From Solirubrobacteraceae bacterium (GTDB lineage: Bacteria > Actinomycetota > Thermoleophilia > Solirubrobacterales > Solirubrobacteraceae), in assembly GCA_017882405.1 (NCBI GenBank), contig JADGPO010000051.1, positions 1-38,890 on the forward strand: a DNA stretch of 38,890 nucleotides, written 5' to 3'. The position numbers and the translations under genes are program-made. Positions within the stretch are counted from its first letter, which is position 1, and each line of letters opens with the position of its first letter. Below, piece by piece: positions 9,306 through 16,936 of this stretch. The notes under the pieces are model-generated. The model saw nothing but the letters and a program-made list of their open reading frames with translations, was not told the DNA's origin and made no database searches.

Positions 9306-9328
9306 GATCGGGGGCGTAAGCCCCGATC
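9306..9328. terminator. Hairpin in convergent gap (second of two)
   Basis: GATCGGGGGC-GTAA-GCCCCGATC, a 9-bp stem with one bulged G and a GTAA tetraloop, about 20 nt from the stop of the minus-strand gene at 9348. It is placed to end the minus-strand transcript. The rest of the 9123-9347 gap holds nothing I recognise. Confidence 0.5.
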
Positions 9329-9347
9329 CCCTGCGCTACCCGCGCCG

Positions 9348-9941
9348 TTAGGCCCCGCGGATGATCGAGGGGAGCTTGGCCAGCAGCTTCGGCACGTCAG
9401 AGCGAGACGAGGCCAGCGCCTGGCGCAGCGCCGGGTCGGCGTCGGCATCCAGCGCCGGCCCGTGACCCACCAGCAGCCGCTCGGGATGCAGGCCACCCAG
9501 CGCTGAGCGGGGCGGCAGCAGCCGTAGCACCGGGTGAACTCCGGCGCGGCGACCCAGCGCGAACGCCGGCCCGGTGCCGATCGCCTCGGCCACGATCAGG
9601 GTCCGCTCCTGCGCCCACCACAGCGCGATCTCCTTCCACCACGGCCGCGACACGACCGACACCACCTCGAACGGGGTGTTGGGCAGCGAGGCCGGAAGCC
9701 GCAGCAGCGCGACCCCCAGGCGAGCGGCGATCTGCTCGCCGTCTCGCTGATGTCGGTCCAGCAGCTGGATCACGCCGGCGGGCCGGCCCAGCGCGGCCGC
9801 CGCCTCCAGGGCCGCGTCGTCCTCGAACGGATCGATCAACCAGACCCGCTGGCCGTCGCGCACGGCGTGCGCGGCGCGGGCCATGGCGTTGGTCTCGTGC
9901 CAGGTGATCCCGACCGGATGATGTTGCAGTGTGGCGGGCAT
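9348..9941 (-). CDS. Putative metallo-beta-lactamase-fold-like protein
   Basis: About 197 residues. The order of strands (VWLIDPFED near the N-terminus, VIQLLDRHQRDGEQIAARLGV in the middle, RLLVGHGPAL near the C-terminus) resembles small actinobacterial proteins of the metallo-beta-lactamase fold. The metal motif HxHxDH is degenerate: only DRHQRD is seen, so classical zinc hydrolysis is doubtful. I chose ATG at 9941; an in-frame GTG at 9962 would add seven residues, and neither start has a clear Shine-Dalgarno. It follows the LRR gene on the same strand after a short gap and may belong to that transcript. Function not assigned. Confidence 0.65.
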   Translation of the reverse strand: MPATLQHHPVGITWHETNAMARAAHAVRDGQRVWLIDPFEDDAALEAAAALGRPAGVIQLLDRHQRDGEQIAARLGVALLRLPASLPNTPFEVVSVVSRPWWKEIALWWAQERTLIVAEAIGTGPAFALGRRAGVHPVLRLLPPRSALGGLHPERLLVGHGPALDADADPALRQALASSRSDVPKLLAKLPSIIRGA

Positions 9942-9976
9942 GGGGGCGGGTGATTCTGACACCCGAAGCTGACGGA

Positions 9977-10939
9977 CTAGCCGTCGGTGCCCGCAACCGA
10001 CAGGTTGGGGCGGCGGGAGCGCAGTTCGGCGACGCTTTCGGGGTCGATGGCGGTGCCTGTCAGCGTCAGCTCTTCGAGGCTCTCAAGTCCCGAGAGGGGA
10101 TTGAGGTCAGAGACGGAGGTCCGGTCCAGGCTCAGCTCCCTCAGCGACGTCAGGCCTGCCAGCGGTGAGAGATCGGTCACGCCGGTACCGGACAGCGATA
10201 GACGACGCAGGTGAACCAGGCCGGCGAGCGGCGTGAGGTCGTCGACCTCGGTGTCGTCCAGCGCCAGGACCTCCAGCTCCGTCAGCGAGCGCAGCGGCTC
10301 CAGGTCCCGCACCGGCGCTCCGATGGCGCGCAGCTCCCGCAGGCGCTGAGCGTTGCGAAGGTCGTCCAGGCTGGCGATCCGCGTACCCGAGAGGTCGAGG
10401 CTCTCCGCCTCGCGCACCAGCGGGAGGTCGGCGACCGGCGCCAGGTCGGAGACGGGGGTGTCGCGGAGCGTCAGGGATGTCAGCTCAGGCAGACCGGCCA
10501 CGGGGCCGAGGTCGGCAACCTCGGTCCGGGAGACGTCGAGCTCGCGCAGGTGGGCGAGCTGCGCCAGCGGCGCCAGGTCGGTGACCGGGGTGGAGTTGAG
10601 CTTCAGCGAGGCGAGCCGGCTCAGCCCGCGCAGGGGTCCCAGGTCGCTGACCCGGGTGCGGGAGAGGTCGAGCCGGCGCAGCCCGCTGAGCTCGCTCAGC
10701 GGGCGCAGGTCTGCGACCCGCGTGCGCGGCAGCTCCAGGACCTGGAGGCTCGTCAGCTCCCGCAACGGCCCGAGGTTATAAACGTGGTGCTCGATGTGCT
10801 GGTGGGGATTGGTGACGAGCAGGCTCAGCTCTCGCAGGCGCTTGAGGCTGCTCAGCGGCGCCAGGTCGTCCACCTCGGTGTTGACGCAGGCGATCTTCTC
10901 GGTGTCCGGCGGCCACTCGCGATCGCAGAAGCGCACCAC
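9977..10939 (-). CDS. Internalin-type leucine-rich-repeat protein
   Basis: A 320-residue protein made almost entirely of about twelve 22-residue leucine-rich repeats of the pattern LxxLxxLxLxxTxVxDLxPLxx, from about residue 25 to 305. The repeat is visible at DNA level as a 66-bp periodicity. This is the internalin/SDS22-like class, which forms curved protein-binding surfaces. There is no signal peptide, transmembrane helix or cell-wall anchor, so it is predicted to be cytoplasmic unless exported by another route. GTG at 10939 lies 26 nt after the stop of the upstream metallopeptidase, so the two are probably co-transcribed, which makes a binding partner or immunity role conceivable. No partner is identified. 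Confidence 0.85.
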   Translation of the reverse strand: MVRFCDREWPPDTEKIACVNTEVDDLAPLSSLKRLRELSLLVTNPHQHIEHHVYNLGPLRELTSLQVLELPRTRVADLRPLSELSGLRRLDLSRTRVSDLGPLRGLSRLASLKLNSTPVTDLAPLAQLAHLRELDVSRTEVADLGPVAGLPELTSLTLRDTPVSDLAPVADLPLVREAESLDLSGTRIASLDDLRNAQRLRELRAIGAPVRDLEPLRSLTELEVLALDDTEVDDLTPLAGLVHLRRLSLSGTGVTDLSPLAGLTSLRELSLDRTSVSDLNPLSGLESLEELTLTGTAIDPESVAELRSRRPNLSVAGTDG

Positions 10940-10965
10940 GGCCTAGTGCCCCGAGTCAGAGCTCA

Positions 10966-12453
10966 CTAGAAGCCCTTGCGGTAGTGCTTGACGAGCCAGT
11001 CCATCAGCTTGCGATCGGCGGCGGGGTCGGCGAGCAGCTCGCCGTAGTCGGCGATCGCGCCCGTGATGATCGCGTCCACCGCCGCCTTCTTGTCCGTGGT
11101 GGCCGGCATCGGCTGCTTGGCGGCCTTGCGCTGGATCCGGGACGTGGCGTGGGCCACGCCCTCGGACAGCGAGAGGTCGAGCGCGGTCACCTCGGTTGGT
11201 CCGGGTGTCTGGCGATGGATCGTCAGCTGCTCGATCGTGGACAGCTCGATCAGGGACTTGCGATGGGTCTTGAACTGGCCCGACCGGGGGTTCTTCTGCA
11301 TCGCCGTGGCGACGTTGCGCACGAACTGGTGAGCATCGACGGCGGCGTCCCACGCCTTGCGCAGGTACTCGCTGGCCGCCCGCCGCACCTTGTCCTCGAA
11401 GGTCACCGTTGCCCCTCCCGCCGTCTGGCCCGGCGTGAAGGTTGTCGTGGCGAACCGGCTGGTCCCGAGGCTGCGGGCGGGCAGCTCCTCGTAGTGGGCC
11501 GCGTTGTTGACCTTCTCGGTCTCGGTCATCGCCTCGAAGCCGTCGCTTCCGTAGTACCCGAGGTCGTCGACGTTCGGGTTGGAGAGGTGGCACGACTCGT
11601 GGATGAGGGTGATGATCGCCTCGTCGCGATCGGTGACCTCGGCCACGTCTCCGGTGAGATGGATGTGCTGGCTGTCGAAGTTCGCCCAGCCGCCCAGGCC
11701 GACCTGGGGATCGTCACGGTTGTAGTCGGTGTCGATCGCCTTGTCGCTGTTGGCCATCGCCCGCTTGAGCGCCGCCTTGGCCTTCGCGTAGCGGGCCTTG
11801 GCGACCGCCGCCTGCTTGCCGAACACCTGCTTGAGCCCGGCGGAGTCGGCCATCGCCTTGTCGATCTCGTCCGCGGCCGCACGGGCGACGTCCTGGAGCC
11901 TTGCCTTGTCGGCGGGCTTGAGCCGGGCCTCGGCGTCGGCGGCCGAGCGGTAGACGTCGCCGGTGTCCGTCCCCAGCACGCCGGCCCAGGCCGTCTCGTC
12001 GAAGGTCCCGGACGTCGGGAACAGCTTGTGCATCACGTCGTCAGCGCCCGTGCGCAGGTCCAGGTCGGCGTCCATCCGGCGCAGCGCTCGTCGGACGGCC
12101 TCCTCCACGACGGTCTGTGGAGTCGTGCCGCTGGCGTAGACGCGCTTGAGCTCGTCCGGCGCGGGCACGCGGAAGCGGGTGCCCGGAGCCGTCGGGCTGC
12201 CCGGGTGAGCGTCGCGAGCGGCACGCAGTTTCGAGGCCGCCTCCGCCACGGGCACCAGCCGCCGGCGCTCGCGCCGGAGCGACGACGTGACTGCGGCGTT
12301 GCCGGCCATCCGCTGGAGCGACAGCACGTCGCCGGGGGCGAGGCTCGTCAGCGCCCGCTGCAGATCGCGCACGCGCGGCGGCGCAAGTTGCCGGGAATCG
12401 GCGATCCCGGATGGCCCCGGTCCGGGCCCTGACTCGTGCTCATGTTCGGGCAT
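10966..12453 (-). CDS. Aspzincin (M35)-like zinc metallopeptidase with injection-system-type N-terminal motif
   Basis: A 495-residue protein. Residues 285-289 are HESCH (HExxH zinc motif), followed at 295-302 by VDDLGYYG, which fits the aspzincin signature in which a downstream Asp in a D-x-x-x-Y-G context is the third ligand, and by NNAAHYEE (316-323), matching the NNADxYxxF helix of M35/peptidyl-Lys endopeptidases. The first 60 residues are low complexity and include LQRMAGNAAV (46-55), a short motif I associate with DUF4157 and other proteins near extracellular contractile injection systems. A charged, probably helical region (170-245) precedes the catalytic domain. There is no signal peptide. 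A GGAAGG sequence precedes the ATG. An LRR gene follows. A secreted or injected protease is the favoured inference. Confidence 0.75.
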   Translation of the reverse strand: MPEHEHESGPGPGPSGIADSRQLAPPRVRDLQRALTSLAPGDVLSLQRMAGNAAVTSSLRRERRRLVPVAEAASKLRAARDAHPGSPTAPGTRFRVPAPDELKRVYASGTTPQTVVEEAVRRALRRMDADLDLRTGADDVMHKLFPTSGTFDETAWAGVLGTDTGDVYRSAADAEARLKPADKARLQDVARAAADEIDKAMADSAGLKQVFGKQAAVAKARYAKAKAALKRAMANSDKAIDTDYNRDDPQVGLGGWANFDSQHIHLTGDVAEVTDRDEAIITLIHESCHLSNPNVDDLGYYGSDGFEAMTETEKVNNAAHYEELPARSLGTSRFATTTFTPGQTAGGATVTFEDKVRRAASEYLRKAWDAAVDAHQFVRNVATAMQKNPRSGQFKTHRKSLIELSTIEQLTIHRQTPGPTEVTALDLSLSEGVAHATSRIQRKAAKQPMPATTDKKAAVDAIITGAIADYGELLADPAADRKLMDWLVKHYRKGF

Positions 12454-12554
12454 CCGACCTTCCAGGTTGGTGGCGCAACGCTATCGCAGGGGGCCGTGCG
12501 CAACCAGAGCGCGGGCGGGACCCGTGAGCTCAGCCCTCGGCGCGCCCCGCGAGC

Positions 12555-12922
12555 TCAGACCGCGACCGGCTCCAGGGCCCACAGACCGTCGGCGCCGATG
12601 TGCTCCTCGTCGGCCACCTGGCCCAGCTGCTCGCGCGCCTCAGCGAGATCGATCTCGCACACCGCGGCGACCTCGGCCGTGGCCACTGGCTCGCCGGCCC
12701 ACTCCAGCACCTCGGCGACGCTCTCCGGGTCGTCGCGGCGCGTCATCTCGGGGACGAGGTGTCCCCGGTCGGCGCCAGCTTGTGCGCCAGCGCCAGCGCC
12801 GCCGGCGTGGCGCGGCGCGCCTGCGCCAGGTCCTCGGCCAGCAGCGCCTCGGTCTCGGGCTCGGCCGACCAGGCGAACGGACAGCCCGGGTCGGTGTAGT
12901 GCGTGATCGTGATCGAAGTCAT
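12555..12922 (-). pseudogene. Decayed DsbA/FrnE-family oxidoreductase
   Basis: ATG at 12922 opens a frame reading ITHYTDPGCPFAWSAEP, the N-terminal thioredoxin-fold strand and active-site region of DsbA-family proteins. After about 22 codons it jumps to what looks like the distal part (EDLAQARRATPAALALAHKLA), so the helical middle is missing. This frame stops at 12743-12745. The neighbouring frame continues with EMTRRDDPESVAEVLEWAG and ADGLWALEPVAV to the stop at 12555, resembling the C-terminal winged-helix-like tail seen in these proteins. So there is a large internal deletion plus a frameshift, leaving about 120 of some 200 codons. It lies upstream of the metallopeptidase on the same strand. 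Confidence 0.7.
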
Positions 12923-12957
12923 CCTTCAACCCTGGTCCGGCCACTCGGCCAGCCGAC

Positions 12958-12963
12958 TAGGCT
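12958..12963 (+). promoter_or_regulatory. -10 element for the fpg-like gene (leaderless type)
   Basis: TAGGCT ends 8 nt before the ATG at 12972. No good -35 and no Shine-Dalgarno are visible. The geometry matches the other leaderless starts in this window and supports the ATG over upstream in-frame starts. Confidence 0.4.
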
Positions 12964-12971
12964 CACCCGGG

Positions 12972-13721
12972 ATGCCCGAGTTGCCCGAGGCCGAACGCGC
13001 TCGCCAGACGCTGGAGTCGGCCCTCGGCCGCCGGATCGTCCGCGTCGACGACAACGACCCCTACGTGTCGCGCCCGCACCAGCCAGGCGAGATCGCCGAC
13101 GCGCTCGTCGGCCACGAGCTGACCGCGGCCCGCCGGCGGGGGAAGTTCCTGTGGCTGGAGACCGACGACGGTCCGACGCTGGGCCTGCACCTGGGGATGG
13201 CCGGCAAGATCGTGGTCGACGGCGAGGCCGAGGACGTCTCGCGGTGGGACCGCTTCGCGCTGGAGTTCGAGGACGGCACCCGGCTGGCGCTGCGCGACAA
13301 GCGGCGGCTGGGCCGAGCGGTGCTCGAACCGGACTTCAGCCACGTCGGACCCGACGCGGCCGGCGTCGGGCGCGAGGACTTCCGGCGACTGATAGGAGGC
13401 GGGCACACCGCCGTCAAGGCGCGCCTGCTCAACCAGAAGGCGATCTCCGGAGTGGGCAACCTGCTCGCCGACCAGGTCCTGTGGCAGGCGCGGATCGCGC
13501 CCCGCCGCGACACGGGCGACCTCACCGAGGCCGACCTGGACCGCCTGCGCCGCGAGCTGCGCTCAGCGATCCGCTCGGCGGTACGTCTTGGCGGGGTGCA
13601 CACCGGGCGCTTCATCCGCGCCCGGCGCCACGAGGGAGTCTGCCCTCGCGACGGACATGTCCTGGAGCGGGCGACCGTGGGCGGCCGGACCACCTACTGG
13701 TGTCCGATCTGCCAGAAGTAG
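12972..13721 (+). CDS. Fpg/Nei-family DNA glycosylase-AP lyase with altered zinc finger
   Basis: A 249-residue base-excision-repair enzyme that removes oxidised bases using Pro2 as nucleophile. It starts MPELPEAE: Pro2 and Glu3 are present, as are Lys58 (RRGKFLW), Asn163 in the helix-two-turn-helix (ISGVGNLLADQ) and Arg239 of the zinc-finger hairpin (GGRTTYWCP). The C-terminal zinc finger normally has C-x2-C...C-x2-C. Here it reads CPRDGH...CPIC, so the second Cys is Asp227 with His229 nearby, leaving Cys224, Cys244 and Cys247. Zinc could still bind through Asp or His. This pattern suggests a paralogue rather than the housekeeping MutM. ATG at 12972 was chosen because the catalytic Pro must be residue 2. 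Confidence 0.88.
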   Translation: MPELPEAERARQTLESALGRRIVRVDDNDPYVSRPHQPGEIADALVGHELTAARRRGKFLWLETDDGPTLGLHLGMAGKIVVDGEAEDVSRWDRFALEFEDGTRLALRDKRRLGRAVLEPDFSHVGPDAAGVGREDFRRLIGGGHTAVKARLLNQKAISGVGNLLADQVLWQARIAPRRDTGDLTEADLDRLRRELRSAIRSAVRLGGVHTGRFIRARRHEGVCPRDGHVLERATVGGRTTYWCPICQK

Positions 13722-13767
13722 GCCGCGTGTGGACCTTCGCCCGCGACCGTCCGCCAGGACAGCCCAG

Positions 13768-15159
13768 CTAGTCCAGGATCCAGGTGTCCTTGCCGCCGCC
13801 GTTGCGCGACGAGTTGACGACCATCTCGTCGGCGTCGAACGCCACGCGGGACAGTCCCCCGGGGGCCAGGGCGACGTCGTCGGCGAAGAACGCGAACGGC
13901 CGCAGGTCCAGGTGGCGCGGCTGCAGGCGGCCGTCGACCACCGTCGGGTGGCGCGACAGGGGCACGATCGGCTGGGCGATGTAGCGCTCGGGATGGCGCT
14001 CGAGCTCCTCGCGCGCGGTCGCCAGCTGCGACTCGTCGGCGTGCGATCCGATCGTCACGCCAGTGCCGCCGTGGCCGTGGCGGGGCTTGATCACCAGCTC
14101 GGGCAGGCGCTCGATCGCGTCGCGCCCGGCCTCCGGCGTGTCCAGCGCACGCGTTGGGACCGAGGCGATCAGCGGCTCCTCCTCCAGGTAGAAGCGCACG
14201 AAGTCCTCCACGTGGCTGTGCACGAGCTTGTCGTCGGCCACGCCGTTTCCGAATGCGTTGACCAGCCCGATCTCGCCCGCCAGCCAGGGTGCGACCAGCA
14301 GCTCCCCGATCGTGGTCAGCTGGCCGTGCTCGTCGCGGACCCGGTCCTCGTCGGTGCGGCGGTAGACGACGTCGACCGGCCGCGGGTCCTCGCCGTCGGC
14401 GCTCACGCACAGGCGCCCGCCGTCGGCGTGCAGCTGATCGGGGGTCGCCAGCTCGATCCCCAGCGCCCGCGCGATGCAGGAGTGCTCGTAGTAGGCGACG
14501 TTGCCGGGACCGTCGCTGACCAGCACCACGACCGGATCGGGTCCCACCCCGGGCGGCGCGGCCGCGCGCAACGTCGCCCCCAGCAGCTCGTAGATCACGG
14601 GGTCCACGGGCCGCGGCCGCGGCAGGCCGGCGGGCAGCGTCGCCGCCAGGGCGGCGCGGGCCGCCACCAGATAGGCGATCCCCGAGGGCGTGCGCAGGTT
14701 GTCCTCCAGCACCAGGAAGCGCCCCTCCGGGTCGCGCACCAGGTCAAAGCCGATGATCGGCGCCGGCGGGGCGTCGCTGGTCAGGCGACCGCGGAGGTCC
14801 GGCTCGTAGCCCTCGGCGCCGTCGATCGTCTCCGCATCGACGATCCCGGCGCTGACGATTCGCCGCTCTCGGTAGACGTCGGTCAGGAAGTGGTTCAGGG
14901 CGCGGGTGCGCTGGGTCAGGCCGCGCTCCACCGACGCCCACTCCTCGGCGGCGATCAGCCGCGGCACCGGGTCGACCACGAACGCCTGGGTCCCGAAGGT
15001 GACCCCGTTGTCGGCCAGCTGGCGCTCGACGGCCGCGCTCAGCTCCTCCAGGTCGGTGGTCGCCAGGGCCTGCAGGACGCGCTCGTACGCGGGGCGGAGA
15101 TGGCCCTGCGCATCCCGTTCCTCGTCGAACGGGACCCCGCGTGCGGGGTCAGGCCCCAT
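13768..15159 (-). CDS. Circularly permuted ATP-grasp ligase-like protein
   Basis: A 463-residue protein of the circularly permuted ATP-grasp family (former DUF404/407, CP_ATPgrasp type), predicted to join a carboxylate to an amine at the cost of ATP. Typical segments: RTRALNHFLTDVY, GFDLVRDPEGRFLVLEDNLRTPSGIAY, VSDGPGNVAYYEHSCIARALGIELA, VNAFGNGVADDK and, near the end, LVIKPRHGHGGTGVTIG (ATP-binding loop) and RPFAFFADD. Its ATG overlaps the end of the amidotransferase gene by 11 nt, so the two are coupled. Relatives often sit beside alpha-E and transglutaminase-like genes; here they are absent and the partners are an AsnO-like and a PuuD-like enzyme. Product unknown, probably a small peptide or amide. 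Confidence 0.85.
   Translation of the reverse strand: MGPDPARGVPFDEERDAQGHLRPAYERVLQALATTDLEELSAAVERQLADNGVTFGTQAFVVDPVPRLIAAEEWASVERGLTQRTRALNHFLTDVYRERRIVSAGIVDAETIDGAEGYEPDLRGRLTSDAPPAPIIGFDLVRDPEGRFLVLEDNLRTPSGIAYLVAARAALAATLPAGLPRPRPVDPVIYELLGATLRAAAPPGVGPDPVVVLVSDGPGNVAYYEHSCIARALGIELATPDQLHADGGRLCVSADGEDPRPVDVVYRRTDEDRVRDEHGQLTTIGELLVAPWLAGEIGLVNAFGNGVADDKLVHSHVEDFVRFYLEEEPLIASVPTRALDTPEAGRDAIERLPELVIKPRHGHGGTGVTIGSHADESQLATAREELERHPERYIAQPIVPLSRHPTVVDGRLQPRHLDLRPFAFFADDVALAPGGLSRVAFDADEMVVNSSRNGGGKDTWILD
15133..15150. repeat. Inverted repeat at the amidotransferase/ATP-grasp junction
   Basis: GACCCCGC-GT-GCGGGGTC, perfect 8-bp arms around 2 bp, starting 9 nt inside the ATP-grasp reading frame. 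In mRNA it would place a stable stem immediately after the coupled start codon, so it could tune translation of the ligase. It may also be a by-product of GC-rich coding. Confidence 0.35.
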
Positions 15160-16930
15160 GACGGGTCAGCCACAGCTCCAGCAGCGCCAGCTGCCACAGC
15201 TTGGAGCCCTCCAGGGTCGTCAGATGCTCGTTGGGTGCCGCCATCAGCGTCCGCACGTGCTCGGGCGTGAACAGGCCCCGCTCGCGGGCGGCGTCGCTGC
15301 TCATCGTCTCGCGGATCAGCTCCAGGGTCGCTCCCTCCAGCGTCGAGAGCGCGGGCACCGGGAAGTAGCCCTTGGGCCGGTCGATCACGACCGCCGGCAG
15401 GACCTGCCGGGCGGCATCCTTGAGCACCCCCTTGCCCCCCGAGGCCAGCTTCAGCCGCGGCGGGCAGGCGGCGGCCAGCTCGACCAGCTCGTGGTCGAGA
15501 AAGGGCGTGCGCGCCTCCAGCCCCCAGGCCATCGTCATGTTGTCCACCCGCTTGACCGGGTCGTCGACGAGCATCACCTCCGTGTCCAGGCGCAGCGCCC
15601 GGTCCACCGGGTCCTGCGCTCCGGGCGCGCCGAAGTGGCGGTCCAGGAACGCGCGGCTGGGATCTTCGGGCAGCCGGTAGGCGTCGCTCAGCGTCTCGGC
15701 CATCTCCGCGTGCGGGCGGTCGAAGAACGCGGCCTGGTAGGCGTCGGCCCCGGAGCCCTCCACGCCCCACAGGGGCGGATACCACGAGTAGCCGGCGAAC
15801 ACCTCGTCGGCGCCCTGCCCCGACTGCACGACCTTGTAGGACCTGCTCACCTCCTCGGAGAGCAGGTAGAAGGCCACCGCATCGTGCGAGACCATCGGCT
15901 CGCTCATCGCGGCGATCGCGCCGTCGAGCGCCGGCAGCATCCGAGCGGTGTCGACGTGGATCTTGTGGTGGTCGGTGGCGAACTGCTCGGCGATCACGTC
16001 GGAGTACTTGAACTCGTTGCCCTCGCGGACGCCGACGTCCTCGAAGCCGATGCTGAACGTGGCCAGCTTCTCCTGTCCCGAGGTCTCCAGCAACGCGACG
16101 ATCAGGCTCGAGTCAAGGCCGCCGGAGAGCAGCACGCCCACCGGCACGTCGGACACCATCCGGCGCTTCACGGCGACCCGCAGCGCCTCCAGCACGGCGT
16201 CTGACCAGTCGGCGTCAGACCAGTCGCCGTGGTCGTCCTGGCGGCTGAAGTCCGCGCGCCAGTAGCGCTGCACGTCACGGCTGCCGTCGGGCTCGACGAG
16301 CATCGTCGTGGCCGGCGCCAGCTTCTGGACGCCCCTGAGGATCGTGCGCGGCGGCGGCACCACGGCATGCCAGCTGAGGTAGTGGTGCAGGGCGACAGCG
16401 TCGATCGAGGTGTCGATCCCGCCGCCGGCCAGCAGCGCCGGGAGGGTGGAGGCGAAGCGCAGCGAGTCGGAGGTGTCGGCCAGATACAGCGGCTTGACCC
16501 CGAGCCGGTCGCGGGCCAGCAGCAGGCGGCCGGTCCGCTGCTCGTAGATCGCGAAGGCGAACATGCCGGCGAAGTGGCTGACGCAGTCGCGGCCCCACTT
16601 GTCGTAGGCCTTTAGGATCACCTCGGTGTCGCTGGTGGAGAAGAAGCGATACCCGGCGGGTTCCAGCTGGACGCGCAGCTCCCGATGATTGTAGATGCAC
16701 CCGTTGAACACGATCGTCAGGCCCAGGCCGGCGTCGATCATCGGCTGGCTGCCGGCGCTTGACAAATCGATGATCTTCAGCCGGCGGTGGGCAAGCGCGA
16801 CCGCATCGTGAGACCAGCTGCCCTGGCCGTCGGGTCCCCGGTCGCTCATCGTGGCGGCCATCCGCTCCACGGCGTCCTGGTCGGGTGGGCGGGCCCCGAG
16901 TCTGGCCAGCTCGCCGGCGAACCCGCACAT
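15149..16930 (-). CDS. Asparagine-synthetase-like amidotransferase, close to N-acetylglutaminylglutamine amidotransferase
   Basis: A 593-residue class II glutamine amidotransferase plus ATP-pyrophosphatase. Cys2 is the glutaminase nucleophile (MCGFAGEL), with RGPDGQGSWS and FNGCIYN in the N-terminal Ntn domain. The synthetase domain has the PP-loop SGGLDSS at 269-275. Several stretches recall the AsnO-type enzyme that makes the C-terminal amide of the osmolyte N-acetylglutaminylglutamine amide (NAGGN): HRRLKIIDLS, FRFASTLPALL-like and SQGADEVFAGYSWYPP-like segments, and MSEPMVSHD. Length (about 590) also fits. It sits between a PuuD-like gene (6 nt upstream) and the ATP-grasp gene (11-nt overlap). 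The usual GNAT/ATP-grasp ligase of NAGGN synthesis is not in the window. Confidence 0.88.
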   Translation of the reverse strand: MCGFAGELARLGARPPDQDAVERMAATMSDRGPDGQGSWSHDAVALAHRRLKIIDLSSAGSQPMIDAGLGLTIVFNGCIYNHRELRVQLEPAGYRFFSTSDTEVILKAYDKWGRDCVSHFAGMFAFAIYEQRTGRLLLARDRLGVKPLYLADTSDSLRFASTLPALLAGGGIDTSIDAVALHHYLSWHAVVPPPRTILRGVQKLAPATTMLVEPDGSRDVQRYWRADFSRQDDHGDWSDADWSDAVLEALRVAVKRRMVSDVPVGVLLSGGLDSSLIVALLETSGQEKLATFSIGFEDVGVREGNEFKYSDVIAEQFATDHHKIHVDTARMLPALDGAIAAMSEPMVSHDAVAFYLLSEEVSRSYKVVQSGQGADEVFAGYSWYPPLWGVEGSGADAYQAAFFDRPHAEMAETLSDAYRLPEDPSRAFLDRHFGAPGAQDPVDRALRLDTEVMLVDDPVKRVDNMTMAWGLEARTPFLDHELVELAAACPPRLKLASGGKGVLKDAARQVLPAVVIDRPKGYFPVPALSTLEGATLELIRETMSSDAARERGLFTPEHVRTLMAAPNEHLTTLEGSKLWQLALLELWLTRHGA

Positions 16931-16936
16931 ATGAAC

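Noticed and set aside
10000..10800. 66-bp periodic repeats that could suggest a CRISPR or tandem DNA repeat
   Set aside because: The period equals one 22-residue leucine-rich repeat and the units vary; there are no identical repeats with spacers.
9348..12453. A full extracellular contractile injection system
   Set aside because: Only one protein has a motif linked to such systems; no tube, sheath, baseplate or AAA ATPase gene is present.
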